Assembly: GCA_963422385.1 (NCBI GenBank)
Contig: OY729432.1
Span: forward strand, 1,116,001 to 1,180,000
Direction: 5' to 3'
Length of the DNA stretch: 64,000 bases
DNA from: JAJDTQ01 sp963422385
Lineage (GTDB): Bacteria > Desulfobacterota > Binatia > UBA9968 > JAJDTQ01
The notes under the pieces were generated by a model. It had not been told where the DNA came from and made no database searches. It saw only the letters and a program-made list of their open reading frames with translations. Shown in pieces: positions 27,937-35,484 of this stretch. A program made the translations under genes and the position numbers. Position 1 is the stretch's first letter. Each line of letters begins with the position of its first letter.

Positions 27937-29610
27937 TCACTCTCCCCGCGCCACCCGATAGGGCAGGACGGTCACAGCGGCCCGGGTCAGGTCGAGTTTC
28001 GCCAGCGCGTCGAGAAAGACGCTGTCCGGGGCAGCGGGCTTTCCCGTCTCCTTCCTCGGATCGTAGCAGAACGGCGGGGCCAGCTTCTCGAAATCCAGAC
28101 GCTTGCCCGCAGCGAGCACGATGATCGCCTCGTGACTGACCGTGCTGCCGCGCAACGGCGCCGATGTGACGGGACAGCGACGGTCCCTTGGCAGCGTCAC
28201 ATGCCCGTCCTTCGGGATGGTCGGGTCCGGCTCAATGAAGTGCGGGTAAAGGCGAATCACCTTGTTGTCTGCGCCCCAAGCGAACATCGCTACATAAACC
28301 ATCTCCTTCGCCGACAGCTTGATGCGGATCTCCTCTCCCGCGCGCAGCGCATCCTTTTCGAGCCTGGCTTCCAATTCCGGCCGCGAGTCCGTACCGACCT
28401 TGACGACACGCGCGTCCAGTTCACCCTTCCAGCCCCCCATCCTTGTCCCGCCACGGCCCATGAACTGTTCGTCCGCCGGTATGCCATGTTCGAGAGTCAA
28501 GCGCAGCATCTCCACCCCCTCTGCCTCGGAACGAATCTGGTCGATTCCCGGCACCTCGAGACCCAGCGCCTCTGCTACCACCCGCGCTCGGGCCAGGTTC
28601 CTCACCGCCCGCTTCGCGCTGTTCTGGCCGAGGGTGCTCGACACCGCGGCGCGTGCGGAAGCCCTGTAGCGTCTTGTGCCTGAATCCTGCTCGGTCAAGT
28701 GCGCCGGCAGCCACTCTTTTCTGATCGTGGCCTTATTCCTTGCTACCTCGCCGCCGCCGTCCCGCAACGTTGCGGACACGAAGACGGTCTCCGTTGTCCG
28801 TGTAACCTCGCCGCGCAACTCGTAGCTACCGCGTGGCGCCACGGCGCCACCGTCGCTACCTCCCGTGATGGCGGTCGGAAGACTGCGACGGCGCCCTTCA
28901 AGCCTCTTCTCGGCGACTCTTCTTATCTCCCACCCGATAGCCTCGGTAAGCTTGGTTCGTTGGCCTGTCCCCGCGTCGGCAAAGAATACCCTCGAAATCG
29001 GATTCGGCTCGGCCGCCTCCTTCGCAAGCTCAAGACCCAAGCGGGCCAGTGTGTACTCGTAGCGGAACCGCGCGTCCACGGGAAACACCGCCAGCGGGCC
29101 GGGCACGTCACTCTCGAGTTTGCTATTTCTGCGGACGGGAGCTGCCACGCAGCTAAGTGCTATGCCATGGTCTTCCAATTGGTCTTCCAATTTCTGGTTT
29201 TTCAATTTCCTGTCTTCGCAAGACACTACGATGTTGACACCCCGGGTTTTTAAGAACTCATGGAAGTCGCTCTTCTCATTCTCACTTTGCCAGCTTTCCC
29301 ATATATCTTCTCTGCGGTCCCTCGCATCGAGGTTATACTTTCCTTTGGATTCGTCATACATGGCTCTAAAAATACGGTCGTAAAGATGGGCTGCCACACC
29401 GTCGGGAATAGCGGTCTTCGGAGGCCCGAAGGGGAGCAGGGCGATGCGCTCCTTGCGCTCCTCGTTCTTTGGCAATCTCCGGATCAACTCCTGCCCGAGG
29501 CAGGTTTCTCGACACGCCTCCCCGTCGCCGGTCTGCGCGACAGCCGCATCCGCCATCATGCCGCCCAGCAAGACCGCCGCCAACCCGACGTGGCGCCATC
29601 GCCTGTGCAT
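27937..29610 (-). CDS. Exported DUF4384-type protein downstream of the DGR
   Basis: A 557-residue protein with a Sec signal peptide (LAAVLLGGMMADAAVAQ). The C-terminal third has the DUF4384 pattern (EIRIKLSAKEMVYVAMFAWGADNKVIRLYP), a beta domain often attached to caspase-like, TPR or kinase proteins. The middle is helical and charged, including VSCEDRKLKNQKLEDQLEDHG. Start is ATG 29610 because GGAGGAAG is ideally spaced to it. It follows the OmpA-like gene by 15 bp on the minus strand. Its placement behind the DGR suggests a shared cell-envelope role with the caspase-domain target; this is inference. Confidence 0.75.
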   Translation of the reverse strand: MHRRWRHVGLAAVLLGGMMADAAVAQTGDGEACRETCLGQELIRRLPKNEERKERIALLPFGPPKTAIPDGVAAHLYDRIFRAMYDESKGKYNLDARDRREDIWESWQSENEKSDFHEFLKTRGVNIVVSCEDRKLKNQKLEDQLEDHGIALSCVAAPVRRNSKLESDVPGPLAVFPVDARFRYEYTLARLGLELAKEAAEPNPISRVFFADAGTGQRTKLTEAIGWEIRRVAEKRLEGRRRSLPTAITGGSDGGAVAPRGSYELRGEVTRTTETVFVSATLRDGGGEVARNKATIRKEWLPAHLTEQDSGTRRYRASARAAVSSTLGQNSAKRAVRNLARARVVAEALGLEVPGIDQIRSEAEGVEMLRLTLEHGIPADEQFMGRGGTRMGGWKGELDARVVKVGTDSRPELEARLEKDALRAGEEIRIKLSAKEMVYVAMFAWGADNKVIRLYPHFIEPDPTIPKDGHVTLPRDRRCPVTSAPLRGSTVSHEAIIVLAAGKRLDFEKLAPPFCYDPRKETGKPAAPDSVFLDALAKLDLTRAAVTVLPYRVARGE

Positions 29611-29625
29611 ATCCACTTCCTCCCG

Positions 29626-30234
29626 TTACTGGATGGCTTGCAGGCCAGTGACGCCCTTGCCCTGCTCGCCCGCATCGGGCTGGCCCATCTTCCCGGCGTC
29701 AGTACCATCTGCATCGGCCTTGCCCGCGTGCCCGTACTCGGGACTGAAGACTACGATCTCGACACGCCGGTGCCGCGGAGAATCGGGAGAGACTCCTTCA
29801 AGCAGGTGCTCCTCGCCACGGCCCTCGTGGCGAAACCGCTCATGGTCGAGGGCGAAATGTTCGACTAGATAGGCCACCGCTGCCACTGCACGCTTTTCGG
29901 ATAAGGCAAGGTTGTACGCAGCCGGGCCCGATGCGTCGGTATGACCGTAAACACCGACATCGAACTCTCGCAACGCCTCGCCCGAGAGAGCCGCGCCAAG
30001 CTCGTCGAGTTGCCGCCGCGCCGCAACGGTGAGATCGGCCGAGCCGCGGGCGAAGGGCACCACCAGATCCACCGAACGCGCCGTTTCACCGGTAACGGGA
30101 ATGAGCCGTCCGGTCAATTTGGCGCGGCCCAACGGTTCCGAAACGGCGACGGACGGATTCACCGACGCTACCGCCAGGCACAGCCCTACGGCCCATAGGA
30201 GCCCCTTTGGCCGTCTTTGTTCGTCCGTTCTCAC
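29626..30234 (-). CDS. OmpA-family exported protein
   Basis: A 202-residue protein. The signal peptide is within residues 1-35 (GLLWAVGLCLAVASVNPSVAVS) and an OmpA-like peptidoglycan-binding domain follows: FARGSADLTVAARRQLDELG, DVGVYGHTDASGPAAYNLALSEKRA, FRHEGRGEEHLL and RRVEIVVFSPE, with the ligand Asp/Arg positions intact. I use GTG 30234, as upstream starts add unrelated residues. It probably anchors to the cell wall; the DGR target protein also carries a peptidoglycan-binding domain. Same strand as the DGR, separated from the template repeat by a large hairpin. Confidence 0.82.
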   Translation of the reverse strand: MRTDEQRRPKGLLWAVGLCLAVASVNPSVAVSEPLGRAKLTGRLIPVTGETARSVDLVVPFARGSADLTVAARRQLDELGAALSGEALREFDVGVYGHTDASGPAAYNLALSEKRAVAAVAYLVEHFALDHERFRHEGRGEEHLLEGVSPDSPRHRRVEIVVFSPEYGHAGKADADGTDAGKMGQPDAGEQGKGVTGLQAIQ

Positions 30235-30456
30235 GCCGCGTGTCGTCCTACCCACAGCATCGAAAGTGATACGTCGAACACACTCGAGAAACCACAAGAC
30301 ATCCAAGGTCGTCCCATGCCGACGTTACGTCGAGCGTCTGTCCTGCTTGCGCCGCCATCGCCCCTGAAAGATCTCCAGGGAAACGACTTGGCTGAAGCCA
30401 GCGGCAGGATTTCCATGGTTTTATCCGGACAAATGCGGGGGTAGCGCACCTCCGCC

Positions 30457-30495
30457 CGCACCCCTCCCCCGCGGCAGCGGGGCAGGAGGGGTGCG
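30457..30495 (-). terminator. Large GC hairpin after template repeat
   Basis: CGCACCCCTCC...GGAGGGGTGCG with inner CCCGC/GCGGG pairs around GGCA. It lies between the 3' end of the RT frame/template repeat and the OmpA-like gene. It could terminate or stabilise the template-repeat RNA. Confidence 0.5.
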
Positions 30496-30507
30496 AAGCC
30501 ATGTTCA

Positions 30508-31782
30508 TCATGACCGCCCCTGGACGCTCTCGGGCGCGCCCGGCGGCCCCGTGGGGACGCCGGCTCTGGCTGCGGAGCGTACGGAGGATACGGAACCCGG
30601 AGTTGTTGTTCCGGTTTCCGGCAGTGTTCCTGTTACGGTTCGCGGACCGGAGGTTCCTCGGTTTGTTGTTCCAGGAACCACCGCGCAATACGCGCCGGCA
30701 GGGGGACGGTCAGGCTCTCGAGATGGGTCGAACCACCCGTCCCGAAAGATCGCTTGGCGCAAGCGCCAAGTATTCGCATGTCTGGCATGGGCAACCCAAG
30801 CGCCGACCCGTTGCTCGATGTCTGCGCGCGTTACGCGGCCTTCGCGCCAGCGTGCGCGGAGCCCCCGCAATCGGTTACGGAAGCGGCGCACGTTTGCTTC
30901 AGGCAGACGGCGGCTTCCGTCGGGCAGGAGGACGAACCCCAGAAACTCCGCTGGCTCCTTCGTCTCCATGATCCGAGTCTTGTTCGGATGAAGACGCAGG
31001 CGACGGCCCTCCAGGAACCGGGCGATCCGGCGGCGCCAATCTTCGAGACACTCAGGGTCATCATGAAACAGTGCGAAGTCGTCCACGTAACGCACATAGC
31101 CCTTGGCCCTCAGGACTTCCTTGCAGAAGTGGTCCAGTCCATCCAGGTAGAGATTGGCGAAGAACTGGCTGGTCAGATTGCCGATGGGCAGGCCGCGTCG
31201 GCGCTCGAACGGGGTGAACAGGTCATCGTCCGGATAGTACAGGAGCACCGGCTCCTGTGGATTGGAGCCATCGACGATGCGGTCGGCCAGCGCCAGCGTG
31301 CGGGGGCAGGCGATGCGCCGTCGCAGGTCGCGCTTCAGAATCTTGTGGTCGATGGCCGGGAAGTAGCGGTAAACATCACAACGCAACACGTGGCGAAAAC
31401 GGTCGCGAAACCGCTCGTAACGGGCGACGGCCCGGTGTGTCCCCTTGGCCTTGCGGTTGGCGTAGCTGTCATGGACGAAACCCCGCTCGAAGAGCGGCTC
31501 GCATACGGCGCAGAAGGCGTGATGCACCACCCGGTCGCGGAAGGGCGCGGCAGAAACAACCCGGTGTTTCGGGTCGAAGATGGCGATGGTCTTGTAACGG
31601 CCCGGACGGTAGCTCCCGTTTCGGAGTTCCCGCTCCAGCCGTAGCACATCTTTCTCCTGGTTGGCGAGGAAGGCCGCCACACCCGGCTTGGCCCGCTTGC
31701 CCGTGGCCGCGCGCAAGGCCGCTGCCCGCAAGGCGGGGAACGACGTGATGGCGTCAAACAGATCGTGTGCTTTCTCTGGCAT
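30508..31782 (-). CDS. DGR reverse transcriptase
   Basis: A 424-residue reverse transcriptase of the diversity-generating retroelement clade. The catalytic YVDD is in YVRYVDDFALF. The clade-specific motif-4 segment is GLPIGNLTSQFFANLYL, where SQ replaces the SP of group II intron enzymes. N-terminal RT motifs KTIAIFDPKHRVVSAAPFRDRVVHHAF and FRHVLRCDVYRYFPAIDH are intact. ATG 31782 (MPEKAHDLF) is the start; the longer open frame overlaps avd. The natural domain ends near WVAHARHANTWRLRQAIF, after which the frame continues in-frame through the template repeat to TGA 30508. It copies TR RNA with adenine-directed errors for transfer into the variable repeat. Confidence 0.93.
   Translation of the reverse strand: MPEKAHDLFDAITSFPALRAAALRAATGKRAKPGVAAFLANQEKDVLRLERELRNGSYRPGRYKTIAIFDPKHRVVSAAPFRDRVVHHAFCAVCEPLFERGFVHDSYANRKAKGTHRAVARYERFRDRFRHVLRCDVYRYFPAIDHKILKRDLRRRIACPRTLALADRIVDGSNPQEPVLLYYPDDDLFTPFERRRGLPIGNLTSQFFANLYLDGLDHFCKEVLRAKGYVRYVDDFALFHDDPECLEDWRRRIARFLEGRRLRLHPNKTRIMETKEPAEFLGFVLLPDGSRRLPEANVRRFRNRLRGLRARWREGRVTRADIEQRVGAWVAHARHANTWRLRQAIFRDGWFDPSREPDRPPAGAYCAVVPGTTNRGTSGPRTVTGTLPETGTTTPGSVSSVRSAARAGVPTGPPGAPESVQGRS
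30577..30695 (-). repeat. DGR template repeat (TR)
   Basis: This 119-bp stretch aligns without gaps to 32307-32425 (offset 1730). Within 30582-30695 there are 21 differences, and 19 of them fall on adenines of the coding (minus) strand, the signature of DGR mutagenic retrohoming. The exceptions are two adjacent bases at 30618-30619. In the target frame the TR encodes a run of AAC asparagine codons (GGSWNNKPRN...). One further mismatch at 30581 lies at the 3' boundary and may mark IMH versus IMH-star. The TR lies inside the extended 3' end of the RT frame. Confidence 0.93.
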
Positions 31783-32173
31783 GATGCACCCTGCTCCAGG
31801 CTCCGATCTTGCGCCCGGTCTCGTCCAGACATCGCGCCGCGTGCTCGTAGCGCCGCTAGTCCAGACAACGCAAGTCCAGGGCCAGCCGAAAGAGGAACCG
31901 CAGCTTCTCGATACCCAGGTTGGACCGGGCCAAGTGATTGCTGCGCTGCCGGGTGTAGGTCGCCTCGACAAGAGATTCCAGCAAATCCAGCGCAGTCCCC
32001 TGAATGCGGTCGCCCAGCAGGAATTTCTGGCTACGGGGGAACCGTTCGACCGTCGGCACCAGCCAGAGGAGGAAGCGATAGTGAGCCTCCAGCGCGGGAC
32101 CCGTGTTGCGTGCGCCATCCCTGACGGTTTCTTCCGACGGCGCGCCTCCCTCGGTGGTCGCGTCACTTCTCAC
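31753..32173 (-). pseudogene. avd: Avd-like DGR accessory protein gene with internal TAG
   Basis: The four-helix-bundle accessory protein that binds the DGR RT and template RNA. From GTG 32173 the frame gives 105 residues (ALEAHYRFLLWLVPTVERFP, FLLGDRIQGTALDLLESLVEA) and ends at TAG 31856-31858 after DLRCLD. The same frame then continues RRYEHAARCLDETGRKIGAW, exactly the expected last helix of Avd proteins, to TGA 31753. Thus a single sense codon became TAG. The product is either truncated by about 30 residues or made by suppression. It overlaps the RT start slightly, as is usual in DGR cassettes. Confidence 0.8.
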
Positions 32174-32248
32174 GAGTCATGCCCGCTTCTCTCTATTCAC
32201 CGGGGTCTGTTCTTCGGCTTTTCGCCGCACCGATTCACGCCAAATCGT

Positions 32249-32274
32249 CCAAGGGGGCTTCGCCCCCTGGACCC
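32249..32274 (-). promoter_or_regulatory. Hairpin downstream of DGR variable repeat
   Basis: GTCCA-GGGGGC / GCCCCC-TGGAC (minus strand, one bulged T, loop GAA), starting 33 bp past the end of the VR and just after the target gene stop. Known DGRs need a hairpin or cruciform at this place for target recognition. It could equally be a terminator. Confidence 0.55.
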
Positions 32275-32295
32275 CCGAGGTAAAGAGGTAACGAT

Positions 32296-34437
32296 TCATG
32301 GGGTGAGCGTCCGGAGGATACGGAACCCGGAGTAGTGGCTCCGGATAAAGGCAGGGAGCCAGCTACGGAACGCGGACCGGAGGATCCTCGGCTCGAGGCC
32401 CCAGGAACCACCGCGCAATACGCGCTCGCCACAATTACCTGTGTCCCACGCACTCCCATCATTCGGCGCTCCCTCATAGTCCCCGTTCTCCCCGTTCCAA
32501 CAATCCTCCACCCACTCCCATACGTTCCCGTGCACATCGTGCAATCCAAAACCATTCACCGCGAAAATCCCCACCGGTGTCGTCTCCTTTCTATACCGAC
32601 CTTTGCGGCCTCTACCATAGGTGTAGTTCCCATCGTAATTTGCCTCATTCGTCGAGATCGTCTCTCCAAAATGAAACGGCCCCATCGTCCCCGCCCTCGC
32701 CGCGTACTCCCACTCCGACTCCGATAGTAAACGATATCTCTTTCCCGTCTTCCGCGACAGCCAGGCAACATACGCCCTGGCGTCTTCCCAGCTTACCTTT
32801 ATGACCGGGCGATCCCCACGTCCCCAACCCATATCACTCGGCCGATGCCCACCGCACCCGCCGGAGGAAACGCACGCGTCCCACTCCTCGAACGTCACCT
32901 CGTATTTCCCCACTGCCAACGGTTTCGGTATCCTCACCCGATGAACCGGCCCCTCCCTATCTAACCGGCCCTCTTCTTGAGACGGCGAGCCCATCATGAA
33001 CGACCCCGCTGGAATCACCACCAGCTCCGGACACTCCTCGCAGTCACGAAACACCCTCCCCACAGCTATTCGCTCCCGCTCCTTCGCCTTCGCACTCAGA
33101 ATACGCGCCTCGCCCGCGTGACGCCCCCCCGGATGCGACGACAGGTACGCTTCATAGGACGCCACTGTGCCCGATGACTTCGCCCGCGCAAACGCCGCAT
33201 CATCCACCCGCTCCCGCTCCGCCCGCCCCGCAGCCATCAGTGTGTCCGCCTGCTCACGGGTGAGATACCCCGTCTCCCGCAGCCCCTTGGCCTTCTGCCA
33301 TGCACCGACCGCAGCACGGGTCTTGCCGACAAACAGCCCGTCCGCTGGTCCCGCATCGAATCGAAGGGAACTCAGACCGCGCTGCACCAGCACCTTCGCT
33401 CCACGGTCCAGACCCAGCCCCTTCTCCACCCCCGCATGATCCGTCGGCGTCGGAGACCGTGAAACGACTTCCCTCTCCTCTCTCCTGACCTCCCCACCAA
33501 GAACCGGTCGCTTCGGAAAACCCTCGCCGGCGGCCGCTGACAGCACGACCTTCGGTGTTCCTGCCAACAGGTTGGCCGTCTGCTCGGTCCTGCGCGCAAG
33601 CCACGCCGCCGGCGTCATGTAGTCGTCGAGATATTGCTTCGCCTCCACAGCCGTCACCCTGCCGTCGCCGTCCGCATCACCCTTGCCATAAAGCGCGTCC
33701 AACAGATGATGTGTGAACAGGCCGTGCTGCGCCTGCTCATCCCAGTTGGCGAGTTGCTTCGAACCCGCTGCGGTGAGCACCGTCACCTGCTCCGCGATCG
33801 CTTCCGGCAACGCCGCGGCAATGATCACGGGTGACGCGCCCTGAATCAGAAAACCTCCATAGCTGTTGCCGGTAAAACACGCATCCAAAAATACCTGAAC
33901 GGACTTCGCGCGGCGCCTGCGGTCGGCCTTGCTCAACTCGTCCAGCCTCTTGTACAGGAGTTCCAGCGGGTAGCCCTCGTTCCGGGCCTCCCGCGGCGGC
34001 ACATCGACAGGCAGGAGATAACCCATCCCGTCCTTCAGTCCGGGCACGCCGTGGCCGGAATAATAGACGACCACGGCGGAGCGCCCCTTGGGGTCGAGCT
34101 TCGCCAAGATATCGCTCATCGGGGCGTCGCGACTTCCGAAGACGTTGAGCATTTCCCGCCGTTTCGCGTTCTTCAGGGAGATGATCTTCGTTGGATCGAA
34201 GCCCATGACGTCGATGACGTAGCGCTTGAACGCCTCGGCGTCGCGATCGGCATAGTCGACGTCAGGAACGCCCCTGTGTGGATAATGCTTGTTGCCGATG
34301 ATCACCGCCACGCCGTGCGGGTTCCGTACCTCCGCCAAGGCCAACGAGCCGACGACGAGACTCCACAGGGCAATGGCCAGGACGGCACGGAAACCCATGG
34401 CCCACGCGAAGCGACACGGCAGAATCCTGAATTTCAT
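32296..34437 (-). CDS. DGR target: exported caspase / peptidoglycan-binding / FGE-sulfatase domain protein
   Basis: A 713-residue secreted protein. Signal peptide is about residues 1-36 (LAIALWSLVVGSLALAEV). The caspase-like peptidase domain has VVVYYSGHGV (His) and VFLDACFTGNS (Cys), and includes an EF-hand-like DADGDGRVTAVE. A PG_binding_1-type domain lies near residues 345-400 (LRFDAGPADGLFVGKTRAAVGAWQ). The C-terminal formylglycine-generating-enzyme-like domain has VVIPAGSFMMGS, YRLLSESEWEYAARAG and HGNVWEWVEDCW. The last 45 residues contain the DGR variable repeat. SD GGAG precedes ATG 34437. The lectin-like fold would display the variable residues at the surface. First gene of the DGR cassette. 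Confidence 0.92.
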   Translation of the reverse strand: MKFRILPCRFAWAMGFRAVLAIALWSLVVGSLALAEVRNPHGVAVIIGNKHYPHRGVPDVDYADRDAEAFKRYVIDVMGFDPTKIISLKNAKRREMLNVFGSRDAPMSDILAKLDPKGRSAVVVYYSGHGVPGLKDGMGYLLPVDVPPREARNEGYPLELLYKRLDELSKADRRRRAKSVQVFLDACFTGNSYGGFLIQGASPVIIAAALPEAIAEQVTVLTAAGSKQLANWDEQAQHGLFTHHLLDALYGKGDADGDGRVTAVEAKQYLDDYMTPAAWLARRTEQTANLLAGTPKVVLSAAAGEGFPKRPVLGGEVRREEREVVSRSPTPTDHAGVEKGLGLDRGAKVLVQRGLSSLRFDAGPADGLFVGKTRAAVGAWQKAKGLRETGYLTREQADTLMAAGRAERERVDDAAFARAKSSGTVASYEAYLSSHPGGRHAGEARILSAKAKERERIAVGRVFRDCEECPELVVIPAGSFMMGSPSQEEGRLDREGPVHRVRIPKPLAVGKYEVTFEEWDACVSSGGCGGHRPSDMGWGRGDRPVIKVSWEDARAYVAWLSRKTGKRYRLLSESEWEYAARAGTMGPFHFGETISTNEANYDGNYTYGRGRKGRYRKETTPVGIFAVNGFGLHDVHGNVWEWVEDCWNGENGDYEGAPNDGSAWDTGNCGERVLRGGSWGLEPRILRSAFRSWLPAFIRSHYSGFRILRTLTP
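32307..32425 (-). repeat. DGR variable repeat (VR)
   Basis: Gapless homologue of the TR at 30577-30695, located at the extreme 3' end of the caspase/FGE gene. Compared with TR, asparagine codons are changed to Gly, Leu, Ile, Phe, Ser, His and Tyr, Lys to Glu, Thr to Pro and Arg to Trp, while flanking GGSW and SGFRILRTL are unchanged. This is the only VR I found. Confidence 0.93.
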
Positions 34438-34690
34438 TCATCTCTCCTTGACGGCGGTCCGGCAGGGAAAAGTATAACCGCCCGTTCTCACCGCGCAAGC
34501 GCAATCCGGTGGCGAAGAACGGAAACGCCAAGCTCTTGCAGGCCCGCGAGCGCCGGGGCGGCACCATCGGCCGCGAGCAGCCGCGCCACGTCCCCCGACG
34601 GGCTCGGAGCCGACACAATGGTCAGTTGCCACGACCAGGAATCGTGAAGATAAAGCGGCAGGTCCTGCAACAACCGCACCGGCGCCTGTG

Positions 34691-35289
34691 TCAGTGTGCC
34701 GGAGACCAGCCGCCGCGAGGGCGGCGGCTGCGGACCAGAGCGTGGTGAAGATCTTGCAAGGAGCGATGCGGCGCAGCCTGTCGCAGCACGGCGTAAGTCC
34801 CTGCTACGTGAGGAGCCGCCATGGACGTTCCAGCGTCTTCCTTGAACGGCGCCCGTTCGCTTTCGGACCGTGGCACTGCTGAACGGATGGCAACACCCGG
34901 CGCAAGCACGTCCAGAATCGGCGCGCTGTTCGAGAACTTCGCCACTCGGGAACCCTTATCGATGGCTCCGACGCTGATGACGCCCGTGACGCAGGCCGGG
35001 CGCGATATTCCCCGCTTGTTCGATTCGTTCCCTGCTGCTGCCACCACAGCGACGTTTTGCCACGCAAGCCATCTCGTGGCCATGTCGAAGAACCGGTCCC
35101 GGCACGGAGTCGCGCGATGGGGCAGTCCCCCCAGACTCATGTTGACCGAAGCGATATCGATGCGCCGGGTCCAGGCCAACCCTATCAGCCAGTCGAGCGC
35201 TCCAAGGATGTTCGAGTTGCGCGCTCCACCCTCGCGGTTAAAGACGTTGATCGCTATCAGACCGGCCTCGGGTGCGACACCGGCGATTC
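34691..35289 (-). pseudogene. Subtilisin-like (S8) serine protease fragment
   Basis: The frame contains VAPEAGLIAINVFN, the substrate-site ASVNMSLGG, AAAGNESNKRG and the catalytic-serine block GTSMAAPHVAGTYAVL. The N-terminal part with the catalytic Asp and His is absent (a TGA precedes the homology near 35290), so it cannot be an active protease. About 250 bp between it and the caspase gene hold no clear gene. The loss of a peptidase next to the DGR target may be a decayed former neighbour. Confidence 0.75.
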
Positions 35290-35484
35290 AATTCTGACAC
35301 TTTCTCTACACTCGCGTCCAACCTTCATGAATGGAAAGATCGGACCGGTATTCGTCCAAGCGCCGCCGCTATGGCTTCTATGGTCCGGCTCGGCAAGGCG
35401 TGGTAGAGTCCTCGTGACCTGTACCGTGCCGAACGCCGGCACGGGATGCAGGCCGCCAGATCAGGCACAAGGGGGGATGTTGCC

